Below are positions 1-7,022 of a stretch of 10,653 bases of DNA, one piece after another; position 1 is the first letter of the stretch, and the number at the start of each line of letters is the position of its first letter. A program made the translations under genes and the position numbers. Source of the stretch: DASRSS01 sp035656335 (GTDB lineage: Bacteria > Actinomycetota > Actinomycetes > Mycobacteriales > Jatrophihabitantaceae). The DNA lies in assembly GCA_035656335.1 (NCBI GenBank), contig DASRSS010000023.1, positions 1 through 10,653 on the forward strand. Reading direction: 5' to 3'. The notes beneath the pieces are model-generated. The model made no database searches, was not told the DNA's origin, and worked only from the letters and a program-made list of their open reading frames with translations.

Positions 1-1149
1 GGCGACGCGGACACCCCGATGGCCGACACCGCGGACGTCGCGGGGTTGATCGGCTCGGCCGTCCGCTCCGTGGCCGCGGTCAGCGGCGCCGACCCGCAGC
101 TGGACGCGCTGGCCGAGCGGCTGACGGACCTGTCCGCGATCACGGCGGAACTGGCCGCCGACCTCGGCGCGTACGGCGAGCAGCGGGACGCCGCTCCGGC
201 CCGGCTCGAGGAGGTCGAGGCACGCCGCGCCGTGCTCGCGGGGCTCGCCCGCAAGTACGCCGACGGGCCACCGACCGGCGATCCCGGCGACGAGACGAGC
301 GCCGTCCTCGACTGGGCGAAGCGGGCCGCCGCGCGCCTCGCCGAGATCGACGTGTCCGACGACGCGATCGCCGCGCTGGTGGCCGAGCGGGACGCGGCCG
401 CGCGGCGAGTAGCGGAGCTGGCCGGGGAGCTGACCGCCGCGCGGGCCGCCGCCGCGGAGCGGCTGGCCGCCGCGGTCACCGCGGAGCTGGCCGGCCTGGC
501 GATGGGAACAGCGCGCCTGCTGATCGACGTCCGGCCCCGATCGTCCGCAGCCGCGGCCGTGCTGCGCGCGGGCGACACCGAGCTGAACGTCGGGCCCGAG
601 GGCGCCGACGAGGTCGAGTTCCGGCTGCAACCGCACCCGGACACCGCGCCACTGCCGCTCGGCCGCGGCGCGTCCGGCGGTGAGCTGTCCCGCGTGATGC
701 TTGCGCTCGAGGTGTGCCTGGCCGACAGTGCCGCGGGCGACGCGGTGCCGACCATGGTGTTCGACGAGGTCGACGCCGGCGTCGGCGGGCGCGCGGCCGT
801 CGAGGTGGGCCGACGGCTGGCCCGGCTGGCGCGCGACCGGCAGGTCATCGTCGTCACCCACCTGGCCCAGGTCGCGGCGTACGCCGACAGCCAGGTCGTC
901 GTAGCGAAGCCGACCGACCCGGCGGGCAGCGTGCTGGCCAGCGACGTCCACCCGGTCGAGGGCGAGGAACGCGTCGCCGAGCTGGCGCGGATGCTCGGCG
1001 GCTCGGACTCCGGAGCAGCCCGCGAACACGCCGCGGAGCTGCTCGCAACCGCCCAGGCAGAACGCGCGGCGCGGCCGGACCGGCGTGGCACGTCCGCGAC
1101 CGCAACCAGGCCGGCGCGCAAAGGAAAGTCTGTGAAACAACGGTCCTGA
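1..1149 (+). CDS. recN: DNA repair protein RecN, C-terminal part (5' end outside window)
   Basis: RecN is an SMC-like cytoplasmic ATPase that acts early in recombinational repair of double-strand breaks. The reading frame is open from base 1, so the ATG at 19 is internal and this is a 5'-truncated gene. The 382 residues present are roughly the last two thirds of a protein usually near 590 residues; the Walker A half is missing. What remains is an alanine- and glutamate-rich coiled-coil region (about residues 20-160), then the ABC signature GASGGELS (about 223-230), the Walker B segment TMVFDEVDAG (251-260) and the switch histidine in VVTHLAQ (about 284-290). This order is diagnostic for RecN. 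The C-terminus is a basic tail ending near KGKSVKQRS. A gap of 51 bases separates it from steA, and no terminator is evident there. Identification is very secure; only the start is unknown. Confidence 0.96.
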   Translation, partial: GDADTPMADTADVAGLIGSAVRSVAAVSGADPQLDALAERLTDLSAITAELAADLGAYGEQRDAAPARLEEVEARRAVLAGLARKYADGPPTGDPGDETSAVLDWAKRAAARLAEIDVSDDAIAALVAERDAAARRVAELAGELTAARAAAAERLAAAVTAELAGLAMGTARLLIDVRPRSSAAAAVLRAGDTELNVGPEGADEVEFRLQPHPDTAPLPLGRGASGGELSRVMLALEVCLADSAAGDAVPTMVFDEVDAGVGGRAAVEVGRRLARLARDRQVIVVTHLAQVAAYADSQVVVAKPTDPAGSVLASDVHPVEGEERVAELARMLGGSDSGAAREHAAELLATAQAERAARPDRRGTSATATRPARKGKSVKQRS

Positions 1150-1200
1150 CCCGCGTGGCGGACGGCTGCGACGCAGTGACCGGATGGCACCATGGCAGGC

Positions 1201-2379
1201 ATGAGGATTGCGACCTTGCGCCGACGTTCGGACGGTTTGCCGGGCATCAGCGGGGTCGCCCGGCTGGACCGCCGCACCGGTCGCCTGGCCGGCCGGCTGA
1301 ACCCCGGCGACATCGCGATCATCGACCACGTGGACCTGGACCGGGTCGCCGCCGAGACCCTGGTCGCGGCGAAGCCGGCCGCCGTCGTCAACGCGCAGCC
1401 GAGCATATCCGGCCGGTACCCGAACCTGGGACCGGAAGTGATCGTCGCGAACGGCATCCCGCTGCTGGACAACGTTGGCAGCGAGATCTTCGCGGCGGTC
1501 AAGGAGGGCACCAAGATCCGCGTCGACGGTGACCTCGTCTTCGTCGGCGAGATGCCGGTCGCGAAGGGCACCGCGCAGGACGCGCACACCGTGGCCGCGC
1601 TGATGGTCGAGGCTAAGTCCGGGCTGTCCGCGCAGCTCGAGGCGTTCGCGGTCAACACCGCCGAGTACATGAGCCGCGAGCGCGAGCTGCTGCTCGACGG
1701 CGTCGGCGTGCCGCAGGTGCGGACGCATTTCGCCGGACGGCACGTGCTGATCGTGGTGCGCGGCTACGACCACGCGCGCGACCTCAAGGAGCTCAAGCAC
1801 TACATCCGCGAGTTCAAGCCGGTGCTCGTCGGCGTCGACGGCGGCGCGGACGCGCTGCTCGAGGCCGGCCACAAACCGCACATGATCGTCGGCGACATGG
1901 ACGCGGTGTCCGACGCCGCGCTGGCCACCGGCGCCGAGGTGATCGTGCACGCCTACCCGGACGGCCGCGCGCCGGGACTGCCGCGCGTGCAGGACCTCGG
2001 CATCGACGCGATCACGTTCCCGACGTCCGGCACCAGCGAGGACGTCGCAATGCTGCTGGCCGACGAGAAGGGCGCCGAACTGATCGTCGCCGTCGGCACG
2101 CACGCCACCCTGACCGAGTTCCTCGACAAGGGACGCTCCGGGATGGCGTCCACGTTCCTCACCCGGCTGCGCGTCGGCGGCAAGCTCGTCGACGCCAAGG
2201 GCGTGTCTCGCCTGTACCGCAACCGGATCTCCTCGGCCGCGCTGCTCATCCTGGTGATCGCCGCGCTGCTCGCGGTCGCCGCCGCCATCGCCGTCTCCGA
2301 CCCCGGCCGCTCGTACCTGACCAACTTCGACCACAGCTGGCGTGACTTCGTCCGCTGGGTACAGGACCTGTTCTCGTGA
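1201..2379 (+). CDS. steA: SteA-like cell-division protein with thiamine pyrophosphokinase-like fold and C-terminal membrane anchor
   Basis: The protein has 392 residues and closely resembles what I recall of mycobacterial Rv1697 and corynebacterial SteA. In Corynebacterium, SteA and SteB are reported to work together in septum formation and cell separation. The N-terminal half carries the family-typical SGRYPNLGPEV stretch. The middle has a thiamine pyrophosphokinase-like core with DGGAD (213-217) and GDMD (231-234), and the family phrase STFLTRLRVGGKLVDAKGV follows. A hydrophobic helix at about 346-366 is followed by a short tail, so the bulk is probably cytoplasmic and anchored at its C-terminus. 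True thiamine pyrophosphokinase activity is not expected from the family. The start at 1201 (MRIATLRRR) matches the homologue's N-terminus and length; an ATG nine bases upstream at 1192 is possible, and neither has a clear ribosome binding site. The stop overlaps the steB start (GTGA). Confidence 0.92.
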   Translation: MRIATLRRRSDGLPGISGVARLDRRTGRLAGRLNPGDIAIIDHVDLDRVAAETLVAAKPAAVVNAQPSISGRYPNLGPEVIVANGIPLLDNVGSEIFAAVKEGTKIRVDGDLVFVGEMPVAKGTAQDAHTVAALMVEAKSGLSAQLEAFAVNTAEYMSRERELLLDGVGVPQVRTHFAGRHVLIVVRGYDHARDLKELKHYIREFKPVLVGVDGGADALLEAGHKPHMIVGDMDAVSDAALATGAEVIVHAYPDGRAPGLPRVQDLGIDAITFPTSGTSEDVAMLLADEKGAELIVAVGTHATLTEFLDKGRSGMASTFLTRLRVGGKLVDAKGVSRLYRNRISSAALLILVIAALLAVAAAIAVSDPGRSYLTNFDHSWRDFVRWVQDLFS

Positions 2380-3293
2380 TCTCCTTTCGCTATCACCTCG
2401 TCTCGATCATCGCCGTCTTCCTGGCGCTCGCCGTCGGCATCGTCGTCGGCACGACCGCGCTGAACGGCCCGGTCACCACCGACCTGCGGCACCAGGTGAA
2501 CTCGCTCAAGGGCGACCGTTCGACGCTGAGCAACCAGGTCAAGGCGCTGCAGGGCCAGGTCGACGACGCCGGGCAGTTCGCGTCCACGTTCGGCTCGCAA
2601 CTCGTCGCCGGCAAGCTCAAGGACAAGTCCGTGCTGATCGTCGGGCTGCCCGGGGTCGCCAGCGGCATGGAGGACGGCATCGCCGCGCAGATCTCCGCCG
2701 CGGGTGCGCAGATCACCGGCCGGTTGAACCTCGCGCACGACTACGTGGCGCAGAGCGAGGCCAGCAAGATCACGTCGCTGGTCACGCAGAACGGGCTGCA
2801 GCCGATCGGGCTCACGCTGACGCAGACGAGCGACGCGCGCGTCCTCGGTGCCGAGACGCTGGCCTGGGTGCTCAGCGGCAAGGGCCAGGACAGCGACGTC
2901 AAGACCGTGCTCAGCGCGTTCGCGAACCTGCACATGCTCGCGTCCGACGCGAGCGGCGTGGAGCCGGCATCGTCCGTCGTGGTGGTCGGCAGCGGCACGA
3001 TCGCCAAGGGCGACTACGCGGCGGACGCCGGCCTCGACCTGGTGACCGCGCTGCAGGCCGACGGCGGCAAGGTCGTCGTCGCGGGCGACACCGGCTCGGC
3101 GACCGGATCGGGCCTGGTGGCGCTGGTGCGCGCCGGCTCGGCCAAGTCGTCGGTGTCCACGGTCGACAACGCCGACACCGCGTTCGGCCAGGTGTCGACG
3201 GTGCTCGCGCTGGCCGACGCGGAGAACGCGCAGATCGGCCACTACGGCACGACACCCGGCGCCGACGCGCTGTTCCCCAGCCCGAACAGCTAG
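2376..3293 (+). CDS. steB: SteB / MctB-family envelope protein (copper transporter MctB domain)
   Basis: The 305-residue protein resembles Rv1698 (MctB) and corynebacterial SteB. In mycobacteria the family was linked to copper tolerance and proposed to be an outer-membrane channel; in corynebacteria it pairs with SteA in division. The start is the family-typical MISFRYHLVS, followed by a hydrophobic segment (about 8-30) that acts as an uncleaved anchor or signal. A heptad-like stretch (about 32-66) looks like a short coiled coil. The remainder is a soluble alpha/beta region rich in VVVVG- and VVVAGD-type strands, ending with the family-typical GHYGT before the C-terminus. The GTG start overlaps the steA stop by four bases, with AGGA at 2363-2366 as a weak ribosome binding site. 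This placement indicates coupled synthesis of the pair. Family membership is secure. Whether copper export or septum control is the main role here cannot be read from the sequence. Confidence 0.9.
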   Translation: MISFRYHLVSIIAVFLALAVGIVVGTTALNGPVTTDLRHQVNSLKGDRSTLSNQVKALQGQVDDAGQFASTFGSQLVAGKLKDKSVLIVGLPGVASGMEDGIAAQISAAGAQITGRLNLAHDYVAQSEASKITSLVTQNGLQPIGLTLTQTSDARVLGAETLAWVLSGKGQDSDVKTVLSAFANLHMLASDASGVEPASSVVVVGSGTIAKGDYAADAGLDLVTALQADGGKVVVAGDTGSATGSGLVALVRAGSAKSSVSTVDNADTAFGQVSTVLALADAENAQIGHYGTTPGADALFPSPNS

Positions 3294-3296
3294 GGT
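3291..3296 (+). promoter_or_regulatory. Candidate -10 element (TAGGGT) for a leaderless transcript
   Basis: TAGGGT fits the actinobacterial -10 consensus TANNNT. Its first three bases are the steB stop codon. Eight bases separate its last T from the ATG at 3305, which would place initiation at or within a base or two of that ATG. No good -35 hexamer is visible at the usual distance, and no purine-rich ribosome binding site could fit, which favours a leaderless message. This is inferred from motif and spacing only. Confidence 0.45.
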
Positions 3297-3304
3297 CGCG
3301 GCGT

Positions 3305-3607
3305 ATGGAGCTGCCCACACCGCAGAGCGCCGTAGCGGCGCTGGCGTCCTTCGTGCGCAGCCGCATCGCCGGCGTCGGTGACACGCTCGCTCCGCTGCTC
3401 GCGCGACTGGACGCCGCGGCGACGCACGACGACGAATCGGTGCGCGGTGCGGCACGCAACCTGGCCACCGTGATCGTCACCGCCGCCGCGCCGTTCGCGC
3501 AGACGTCCTACGCGCGCGCCCGGCTGCTGCGCCAGGTGCACGCCAGCGGGCTGCTCAGCGAGCAGGAGGCGGAGCAGACGCTCGACGTGCTCGGCGTGGC
3601 GGGCTGA
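3305..3607 (+). CDS. Small helical protein of unknown function between steB and pyrG
   Basis: I do not recognise this 100-residue protein. It begins MELPTPQSAVAALASF and appears wholly helical, with alternating hydrophobic residues. A charged, arginine- and aspartate-containing middle (about 38-57: LARLDAAATHDDESVRGA) is followed by a helix LATVIVTAAAPFA (about 61-73) and a C-terminal QVHASGLLSEQEAEQTLDVLG. There is no signal peptide, cysteine or convincing membrane segment; the 61-73 stretch is too short to span a bilayer. Codon use is like its neighbours: strongly GC at third positions. It starts 11 bases after the steB stop behind a TANNNT element and ends 42 bases before the pyrG start. 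No other frame here encodes anything recognisable. A soluble, possibly dimeric helical protein is a guess from composition. The coding call is moderately secure. Confidence 0.7.
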   Translation: MELPTPQSAVAALASFVRSRIAGVGDTLAPLLARLDAAATHDDESVRGAARNLATVIVTAAAPFAQTSYARARLLRQVHASGLLSEQEAEQTLDVLGVAG

Positions 3608-3632
3608 CGATGCGGGCAAGTGCCGCGCGCCG

Positions 3633-3641
3633 TGTTAGCGT
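3633..3641 (+). promoter_or_regulatory. Candidate extended -10 promoter (TGTTAGCGT) for pyrG
   Basis: TG-T-TAGCGT matches the extended -10 pattern TGnTANNNT, with the hexamer at 3636-3641. Eight bases separate it from the GTG at 3650, so the transcript would begin at or just before the pyrG start codon. No matching -35 hexamer is seen 16-18 bases upstream, which an extended -10 can tolerate. It lies in the only non-coding gap before pyrG (3608-3649) and has the same hexamer-to-start spacing as the element at 3291. Confidence 0.5.
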
Positions 3642-3649
3642 GGACTTCC

Positions 3650-5377
3650 GTGGATCGGACGCCGTACGCAACCAAGCACCTGTTCGTCACCGGAGGCGTC
3701 GCCTCCTCGCTCGGTAAGGGATTGACGGCCTCCAGCCTCGGTTCCCTGCTCAAGGCACGCGGCTTGCGCGTGACCATGCAGAAGCTCGACCCCTACCTGA
3801 ACGTCGACCCGGGAACGATGAACCCGTTCCAGCACGGCGAGGTCTTCGTCACCGAGGACGGCGCCGAGACCGATCTCGACATCGGCCACTACGAACGCTT
3901 CCTGGACACCGACCTGGTCGGCTCCGCGAACGTCACCACCGGCCAGGTGTACTCGTCGGTGATCGCCAAGGAGCGCCGCGGCGAGTACCTCGGCGACACC
4001 GTCCAGGTGATCCCGCACATCACCAACGAGATCAAGGCGCGGATCCGCGCGATGGCCGACCCGGGCCCGAACGGCCAGTCGCCGCACATCGTGATCACCG
4101 AAATCGGCGGCACGGTCGGCGACATCGAATCGCTGCCGTTCCTCGAGGCGGCCCGCCAGGTGCGGCACGAGGTCGGGCGCGACAACTGCTTCTTCCTGCA
4201 CGTGTCCCTGATCCCGTACCTGGCTCCGTCCGGCGAGCTGAAGACGAAGCCGACGCAGCACTCCGTCGCCGCGCTGCGCAGCATCGGCATCACCCCCGAC
4301 GCCGTGGTGTGCCGCGCCGACCGGGAGATCCCGGACAGCCTCAAGCGCAAGATCTCGCTCATGTGTGACGTCGAGGCCGAGGCCGTCGTGGCCGCGCCGG
4401 ACGCGCCGAGCATCTACGACATCCCCAAGGTGCTGCACGCCGAAGGGCTGGACGCGTACGTGGTGCGCCGGCTCGGGCTGCAGTTCCGCGACGTCGACTG
4501 GACGGTGTGGGGCGACCTGCTGGAGCGGGTGCACCACCCGAAGTGCGAGATCACCATCGCCCTCGTCGGCAAGTACATCGACCTGCCCGACGCGTACCTG
4601 TCGGTGTCCGAGGCGCTGCGCGCCGGCGCGTTCGCGCACCGCGCGCACGTCAACATCAAGTGGGTGCCGTCGGACAACTGCCAGACCCCGCAGGGCGCCG
4701 CGGCGGCGCTCGCGGGCGTCGACGGCGTCGTCATCCCCGGCGGGTTCGGGGTGCGCGGTATCGAGGGCAAGGTCGGCGCGCTGAAGTACACCCGCGAGCG
4801 CGGCATCCCCACGCTGGGGCTGTGCCTCGGCCTGCAGTGCATGGTGATCGAGGCGGCGCGCAACCTCGCCGGCATCGAGCAGGCGAACTCGGCCGAGTTC
4901 GAGCCGGACACGCCCGAGCCGGTGATCGCGACCATGGCCGACCAGGTCGAGATCGTCTCCGGCAACGCCGACCTCGGCGGGACGATGCGCCTCGGCGCGT
5001 ACCCGGCGAAGCTGGCACCCGGCTCCGTCGTCGCCACCGCGTACGGCAGCACCGAGGTGTCCGAGCGGCACCGGCACCGCTACGAGGTGAACAATGCCTA
5101 CCGCGAGCGGCTGGAAACGGCCGGGCTGCGCATCAGCGGCACGTCGCCGGACGGGCGGCTGGTCGAGTTCGTCGAACTGCCCGCCGACGTCCACCCGTTC
5201 TACGCCTCGACGCAGGCGCACCCGGAGCTGAAGTCGCGCCCGACCCGCGCGCATCCGCTGTTCCGCGGCCTGATCGGCGCGGCGCTGGACTACAACGCGG
5301 CCGAGCGGCTGCCCGTCGAGATCCCGGACGAGGAGCTGACCGGACACGTGTCCGACGAACCGGTCGCCGCGCGGTGA
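3650..5377 (+). CDS. pyrG: CTP synthase (glutamine hydrolysing)
   Basis: CTP synthase converts UTP to CTP using ATP and ammonia released from glutamine, the last step of de novo pyrimidine nucleotide synthesis. The 575-residue protein has the synthetase P-loop GGVASSLGKG (15-24, Lys23), the family stretch YLNVDPGTMNPFQHGEVFV, and ITEIGGTVGDIES in the amidoligase domain. A C-terminal class I glutaminase follows, with GGFGVRGIEGK, the nucleophile Cys392 in GLCLGLQC, and His524/Glu526 in QAHPEL. All key residues are present. The GTG at 3650 gives MDRTPYATKHLF, which fits the family's N-terminus. Upstream in-frame GTGs at 3620 and 3632 would add a non-conserved leader containing a rare TTA codon and the probable promoter, so I reject them. 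The stop overlaps the next start (GTGA). Expression is probably from the extended -10 element immediately upstream. Confidence 0.97.
   Translation: MDRTPYATKHLFVTGGVASSLGKGLTASSLGSLLKARGLRVTMQKLDPYLNVDPGTMNPFQHGEVFVTEDGAETDLDIGHYERFLDTDLVGSANVTTGQVYSSVIAKERRGEYLGDTVQVIPHITNEIKARIRAMADPGPNGQSPHIVITEIGGTVGDIESLPFLEAARQVRHEVGRDNCFFLHVSLIPYLAPSGELKTKPTQHSVAALRSIGITPDAVVCRADREIPDSLKRKISLMCDVEAEAVVAAPDAPSIYDIPKVLHAEGLDAYVVRRLGLQFRDVDWTVWGDLLERVHHPKCEITIALVGKYIDLPDAYLSVSEALRAGAFAHRAHVNIKWVPSDNCQTPQGAAAALAGVDGVVIPGGFGVRGIEGKVGALKYTRERGIPTLGLCLGLQCMVIEAARNLAGIEQANSAEFEPDTPEPVIATMADQVEIVSGNADLGGTMRLGAYPAKLAPGSVVATAYGSTEVSERHRHRYEVNNAYRERLETAGLRISGTSPDGRLVEFVELPADVHPFYASTQAHPELKSRPTRAHPLFRGLIGAALDYNAAERLPVEIPDEELTGHVSDEPVAAR
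5341..5354 (+). repeat. 14-base perfect palindrome at the 3' end of pyrG
   Basis: CGGACACGTGTCCG reads identically on both strands and ends 19 bases before the Nudix gene start. It lies within the coding sequence for the poorly conserved pyrG C-terminus (residues GHVSD). It could be an operator-like site, a weak hairpin or chance; a perfect 14-base palindrome is expected about once in a window of this size. Confidence 0.3.
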
Positions 5378-5976
5378 CTGAATCGGACGTCGTCGAGTCG
5401 CGGCGGGTTTACACCGGCAGGGTGCTCGGGCTGCGCGTCGACTCGGTGCGGATGAGCGACGGCGCCGTCGCCGAGCGCGAGGTCGTCGATCACCCCGGCT
5501 CGGTGGTGATCGTCGCGCTGGACGACGCGCAGCAGGTCGTGCTCGTCAACCAGTACCGGCACCCGGTCGGACGGCGCCTGGACGAGCTGCCGGCCGGCCT
5601 GCTCGACGTCGACGGCGAGCCGCCGCTGGACGCCGCGCGCCGCGAGCTCGCCGAGGAGGCCGGGCTGGCCGCGAGCGACTGGCAGGTGCTCGTCGACCTA
5701 CACACCTCGCCGGGATTCACCGACGAGTCGGTGCGGGTGTTCCTCGCGCGCGGGCTGAGCCCCGAGCGGCCGGAGGGTTTCGAGGCCGAGCACGAGGAGC
5801 TGACGCTGTCCGTCCGGCGCGTGCCGCTCGCCGAGGCGGTCCGGATGGCGCTGGCGGGGGAGCTGATGAACGCGGCGGCCGTGGCCGGGGTCCTCGCCGC
5901 CGCGCACGCCGCCGCCGACGGCTGGCGCGGACTGCGCCCGCCCGACGCGCCCTGGCCGTCGCGATCGAGGCGGTAG
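5374..5976 (+). CDS. Nudix hydrolase, ADP-ribose pyrophosphatase type
   Basis: This 200-residue protein belongs to the ADP-ribose pyrophosphatase group of Nudix hydrolases, which split ADP-ribose to AMP and ribose 5-phosphate in a metal-dependent reaction. It resembles mycobacterial Rv1700, which occupies the same position after pyrG. The Nudix box spans about 75-98, with the metal-binding core RELAEEAGL (Glu91, Glu94, Glu95). The spacing from the box's first glycine to the first glutamate is one residue longer than the classic G-x5-E, a feature I also recall in Rv1700, so it is probably not a defect. Upstream residues QYRHPVGRRLDELPAG are typical of ADP-ribose-specific members, as is SPGFTDESVRVFLA. 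The GTG start overlaps the pyrG stop by four bases, and no ribosome binding site is evident, so translation probably depends on coupling. The stop TAG shares a base with the xerD start. Confidence 0.92.
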   Translation: MTESDVVESRRVYTGRVLGLRVDSVRMSDGAVAEREVVDHPGSVVIVALDDAQQVVLVNQYRHPVGRRLDELPAGLLDVDGEPPLDAARRELAEEAGLAASDWQVLVDLHTSPGFTDESVRVFLARGLSPERPEGFEAEHEELTLSVRRVPLAEAVRMALAGELMNAAAVAGVLAAAHAAADGWRGLRPPDAPWPSRSRR

Positions 5977-6929
5977 TGGCCCGGACAGCGTCCCGTCCGG
6001 CGAACGACGTCGCGGCGCCGGAGCGAGTCGTGCGCTCCTACCTCGACCACCTGGCGGTTGAACGGGGCGTCGCCACGAACACGCTCGCGTCCTACCGGCG
6101 TGACCTCGGCCGCTACCTGCAGTTCCTCGCCGCCCGCAAGATCGGCTCGATCGCGGCGGTGGATGCGAACACGATCGCCGCGTTCCTCGCGTACCTGCGC
6201 GAGGGCGACGCCGACCACCCGCCGCTGTCGGCAACCTCGGCCGCGCGCGGCGTCGTCGCGGTGCGCGGCCTGCACCGGTTCGCGCTGCGCGACGGCCTCG
6301 TCGACGTGGACGTGTCCCGCGAGGTGAAACCACCCGCGCCGCCGCGCCGGCTGCCGAAGGCGATCACGCCGGACGAGGTGGAGCGGCTGCTGGACGCGGC
6401 CGGATACGCACGCACCCCGCTGGCCATCCGCGACCGCGCGCTGCTGGAGCTGCTCTACGCGACGGGCGCGCGCATCTCCGAGGCGGTCGGGCTGGCCGTC
6501 GACGACCTGGACCTGACCGATCGCACGGCGCTGCTGGCCGGCAAGGGCGGCAAGCAGCGCCGGGTCCCGCTCGGCTCCTACGCCGCGCGCGCGGTCGAGG
6601 CGTACCTCGTCCAGGTGCGGCCGGAACTGGCTGCCGCCGGGCGCGGCACGCCGGCGCTGTTCCTGAACTCGCGCGGCGGGCCGCTGTCGCGCCAGTCCGC
6701 CTGGCTGGTGCTGCGGTCCGCGGCCGAACGGGCCGGGCTCGCCGCCGGGATCTCGCCGCACACGCTGCGACACTCGTTCGCGACGCACCTGATGGACGGC
6801 GGCGCGGACGTCCGCGTGGTGCAGGAGCTGCTCGGCCACTCGTCCGTCACCACCACCCAGATCTACACGCTGGTGACGGTCGACAAGCTGCGCGAGGTGT
6901 ATTCGACCGCCCATCCACGCGCCCGCTGA
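5976..6929 (+). CDS. xerD: Site-specific tyrosine recombinase XerD
   Basis: XerD and XerC resolve chromosome dimers at the dif site during division. The 317-residue protein has an N-terminal SAM-like, core-binding domain (about 20-110: VVRSYLDHLAVERGVA through the helices before PPRRLPKAI) and a C-terminal catalytic domain. The full catalytic set is present: Arg166 (ATGARISE), Lys190 (GKGGKQR), His262 and Arg265 (HTLRH), His288 (LLGHSS) and nucleophile Tyr297 (TQIYT). The spacings match those I recall for E. coli XerD. Its position after pyrG and the Nudix gene favours xerD over xerC. The GTG start shares one base with the preceding TAG; GAGG at 5967-5970 is a short-spaced ribosome binding site. 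A hairpin follows the stop. Nothing resembling an AT-rich dif site is in the window, as expected for a site near the terminus. Confidence 0.96.
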   Translation: MARTASRPANDVAAPERVVRSYLDHLAVERGVATNTLASYRRDLGRYLQFLAARKIGSIAAVDANTIAAFLAYLREGDADHPPLSATSAARGVVAVRGLHRFALRDGLVDVDVSREVKPPAPPRRLPKAITPDEVERLLDAAGYARTPLAIRDRALLELLYATGARISEAVGLAVDDLDLTDRTALLAGKGGKQRRVPLGSYAARAVEAYLVQVRPELAAAGRGTPALFLNSRGGPLSRQSAWLVLRSAAERAGLAAGISPHTLRHSFATHLMDGGADVRVVQELLGHSSVTTTQIYTLVTVDKLREVYSTAHPRAR

Positions 6930-6930
6930 C

Positions 6931-6958
6931 CGCGCCGCCAGCGCGGGTCGGCGGCGCG
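6931..6958 (+). terminator. GC-rich hairpin after xerD, probable terminator
   Basis: A perfect nine-base inverted repeat, CGCGCCGCC (6931-6939) and GGCGGCGCG (6950-6958), encloses a ten-base loop and begins two bases after the xerD stop. There is no T-run after it, as is common for actinobacterial terminators. It sits between xerD and the parA promoter, the only sizeable non-coding gap in the window (6930-7032), so a transcription-unit boundary is likely. It could instead be an attenuator or mRNA stabiliser. Confidence 0.55.
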
Positions 6959-6993
6959 CCGGGTGCCTCGTCGCCGCGGCCGCCGCGCTGGGG

Positions 6994-6999
6994 TAGCCT
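6994..6999 (+). promoter_or_regulatory. parA: Candidate -10 element (TAGCCT) for the parA-scpAB operon
   Basis: TAGCCT fits TANNNT and lies between the xerD hairpin and parA. Initiation about seven bases downstream would give a leader of roughly 25 bases that includes the GAGGAG ribosome binding site. The sequence 17 bases upstream (around 6971) is a poor -35 match. Confidence 0.5.
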
Positions 7000-7016
7000 C
7001 GCCAGCGTCCGGGAAC

Positions 7017-7022
7017 GAGGAG
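7017..7022 (+). promoter_or_regulatory. parA: Ribosome binding site of parA (GAGGAG)
   Basis: GAGGAG lies ten bases before the ATG at 7033 and fixes that start. The ATG at 7023 is in another frame and has no room for this site. Confidence 0.7.

Noticed and set aside
19..1149. ATG at 19 as a true gene start
   Set aside because: The frame is open from base 1 and the protein lacks the RecN N-terminal Walker A half, so the gene simply enters from outside the window.
2342..3304. Plus-strand frame running into the 3305 gene from within steB
   Set aside because: The upstream part is an Arg/Gly-rich shadow of steB; only the portion from the ATG at 3305, beyond the steB stop, is plausible coding sequence.
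1953..3455. Long minus-strand open frame (500 codons) opposite steA and steB
   Set aside because: It is a mirror of GC-rich coding sequence: arginine-rich, without domains, and crosses the boundaries of well-supported genes.
3620..3649. Upstream GTG starts (3620, 3632) for pyrG
   Set aside because: They would add a non-conserved leader with a rare TTA codon and place the probable -10 element inside the coding sequence; the GTG at 3650 fits the family's N-terminus.
5374..5976. Nudix box with one extra residue as a broken active site
   Set aside because: The catalytic REL..EE..G core is intact, and the same spacing is recalled in the mycobacterial ADP-ribose pyrophosphatase at this locus.
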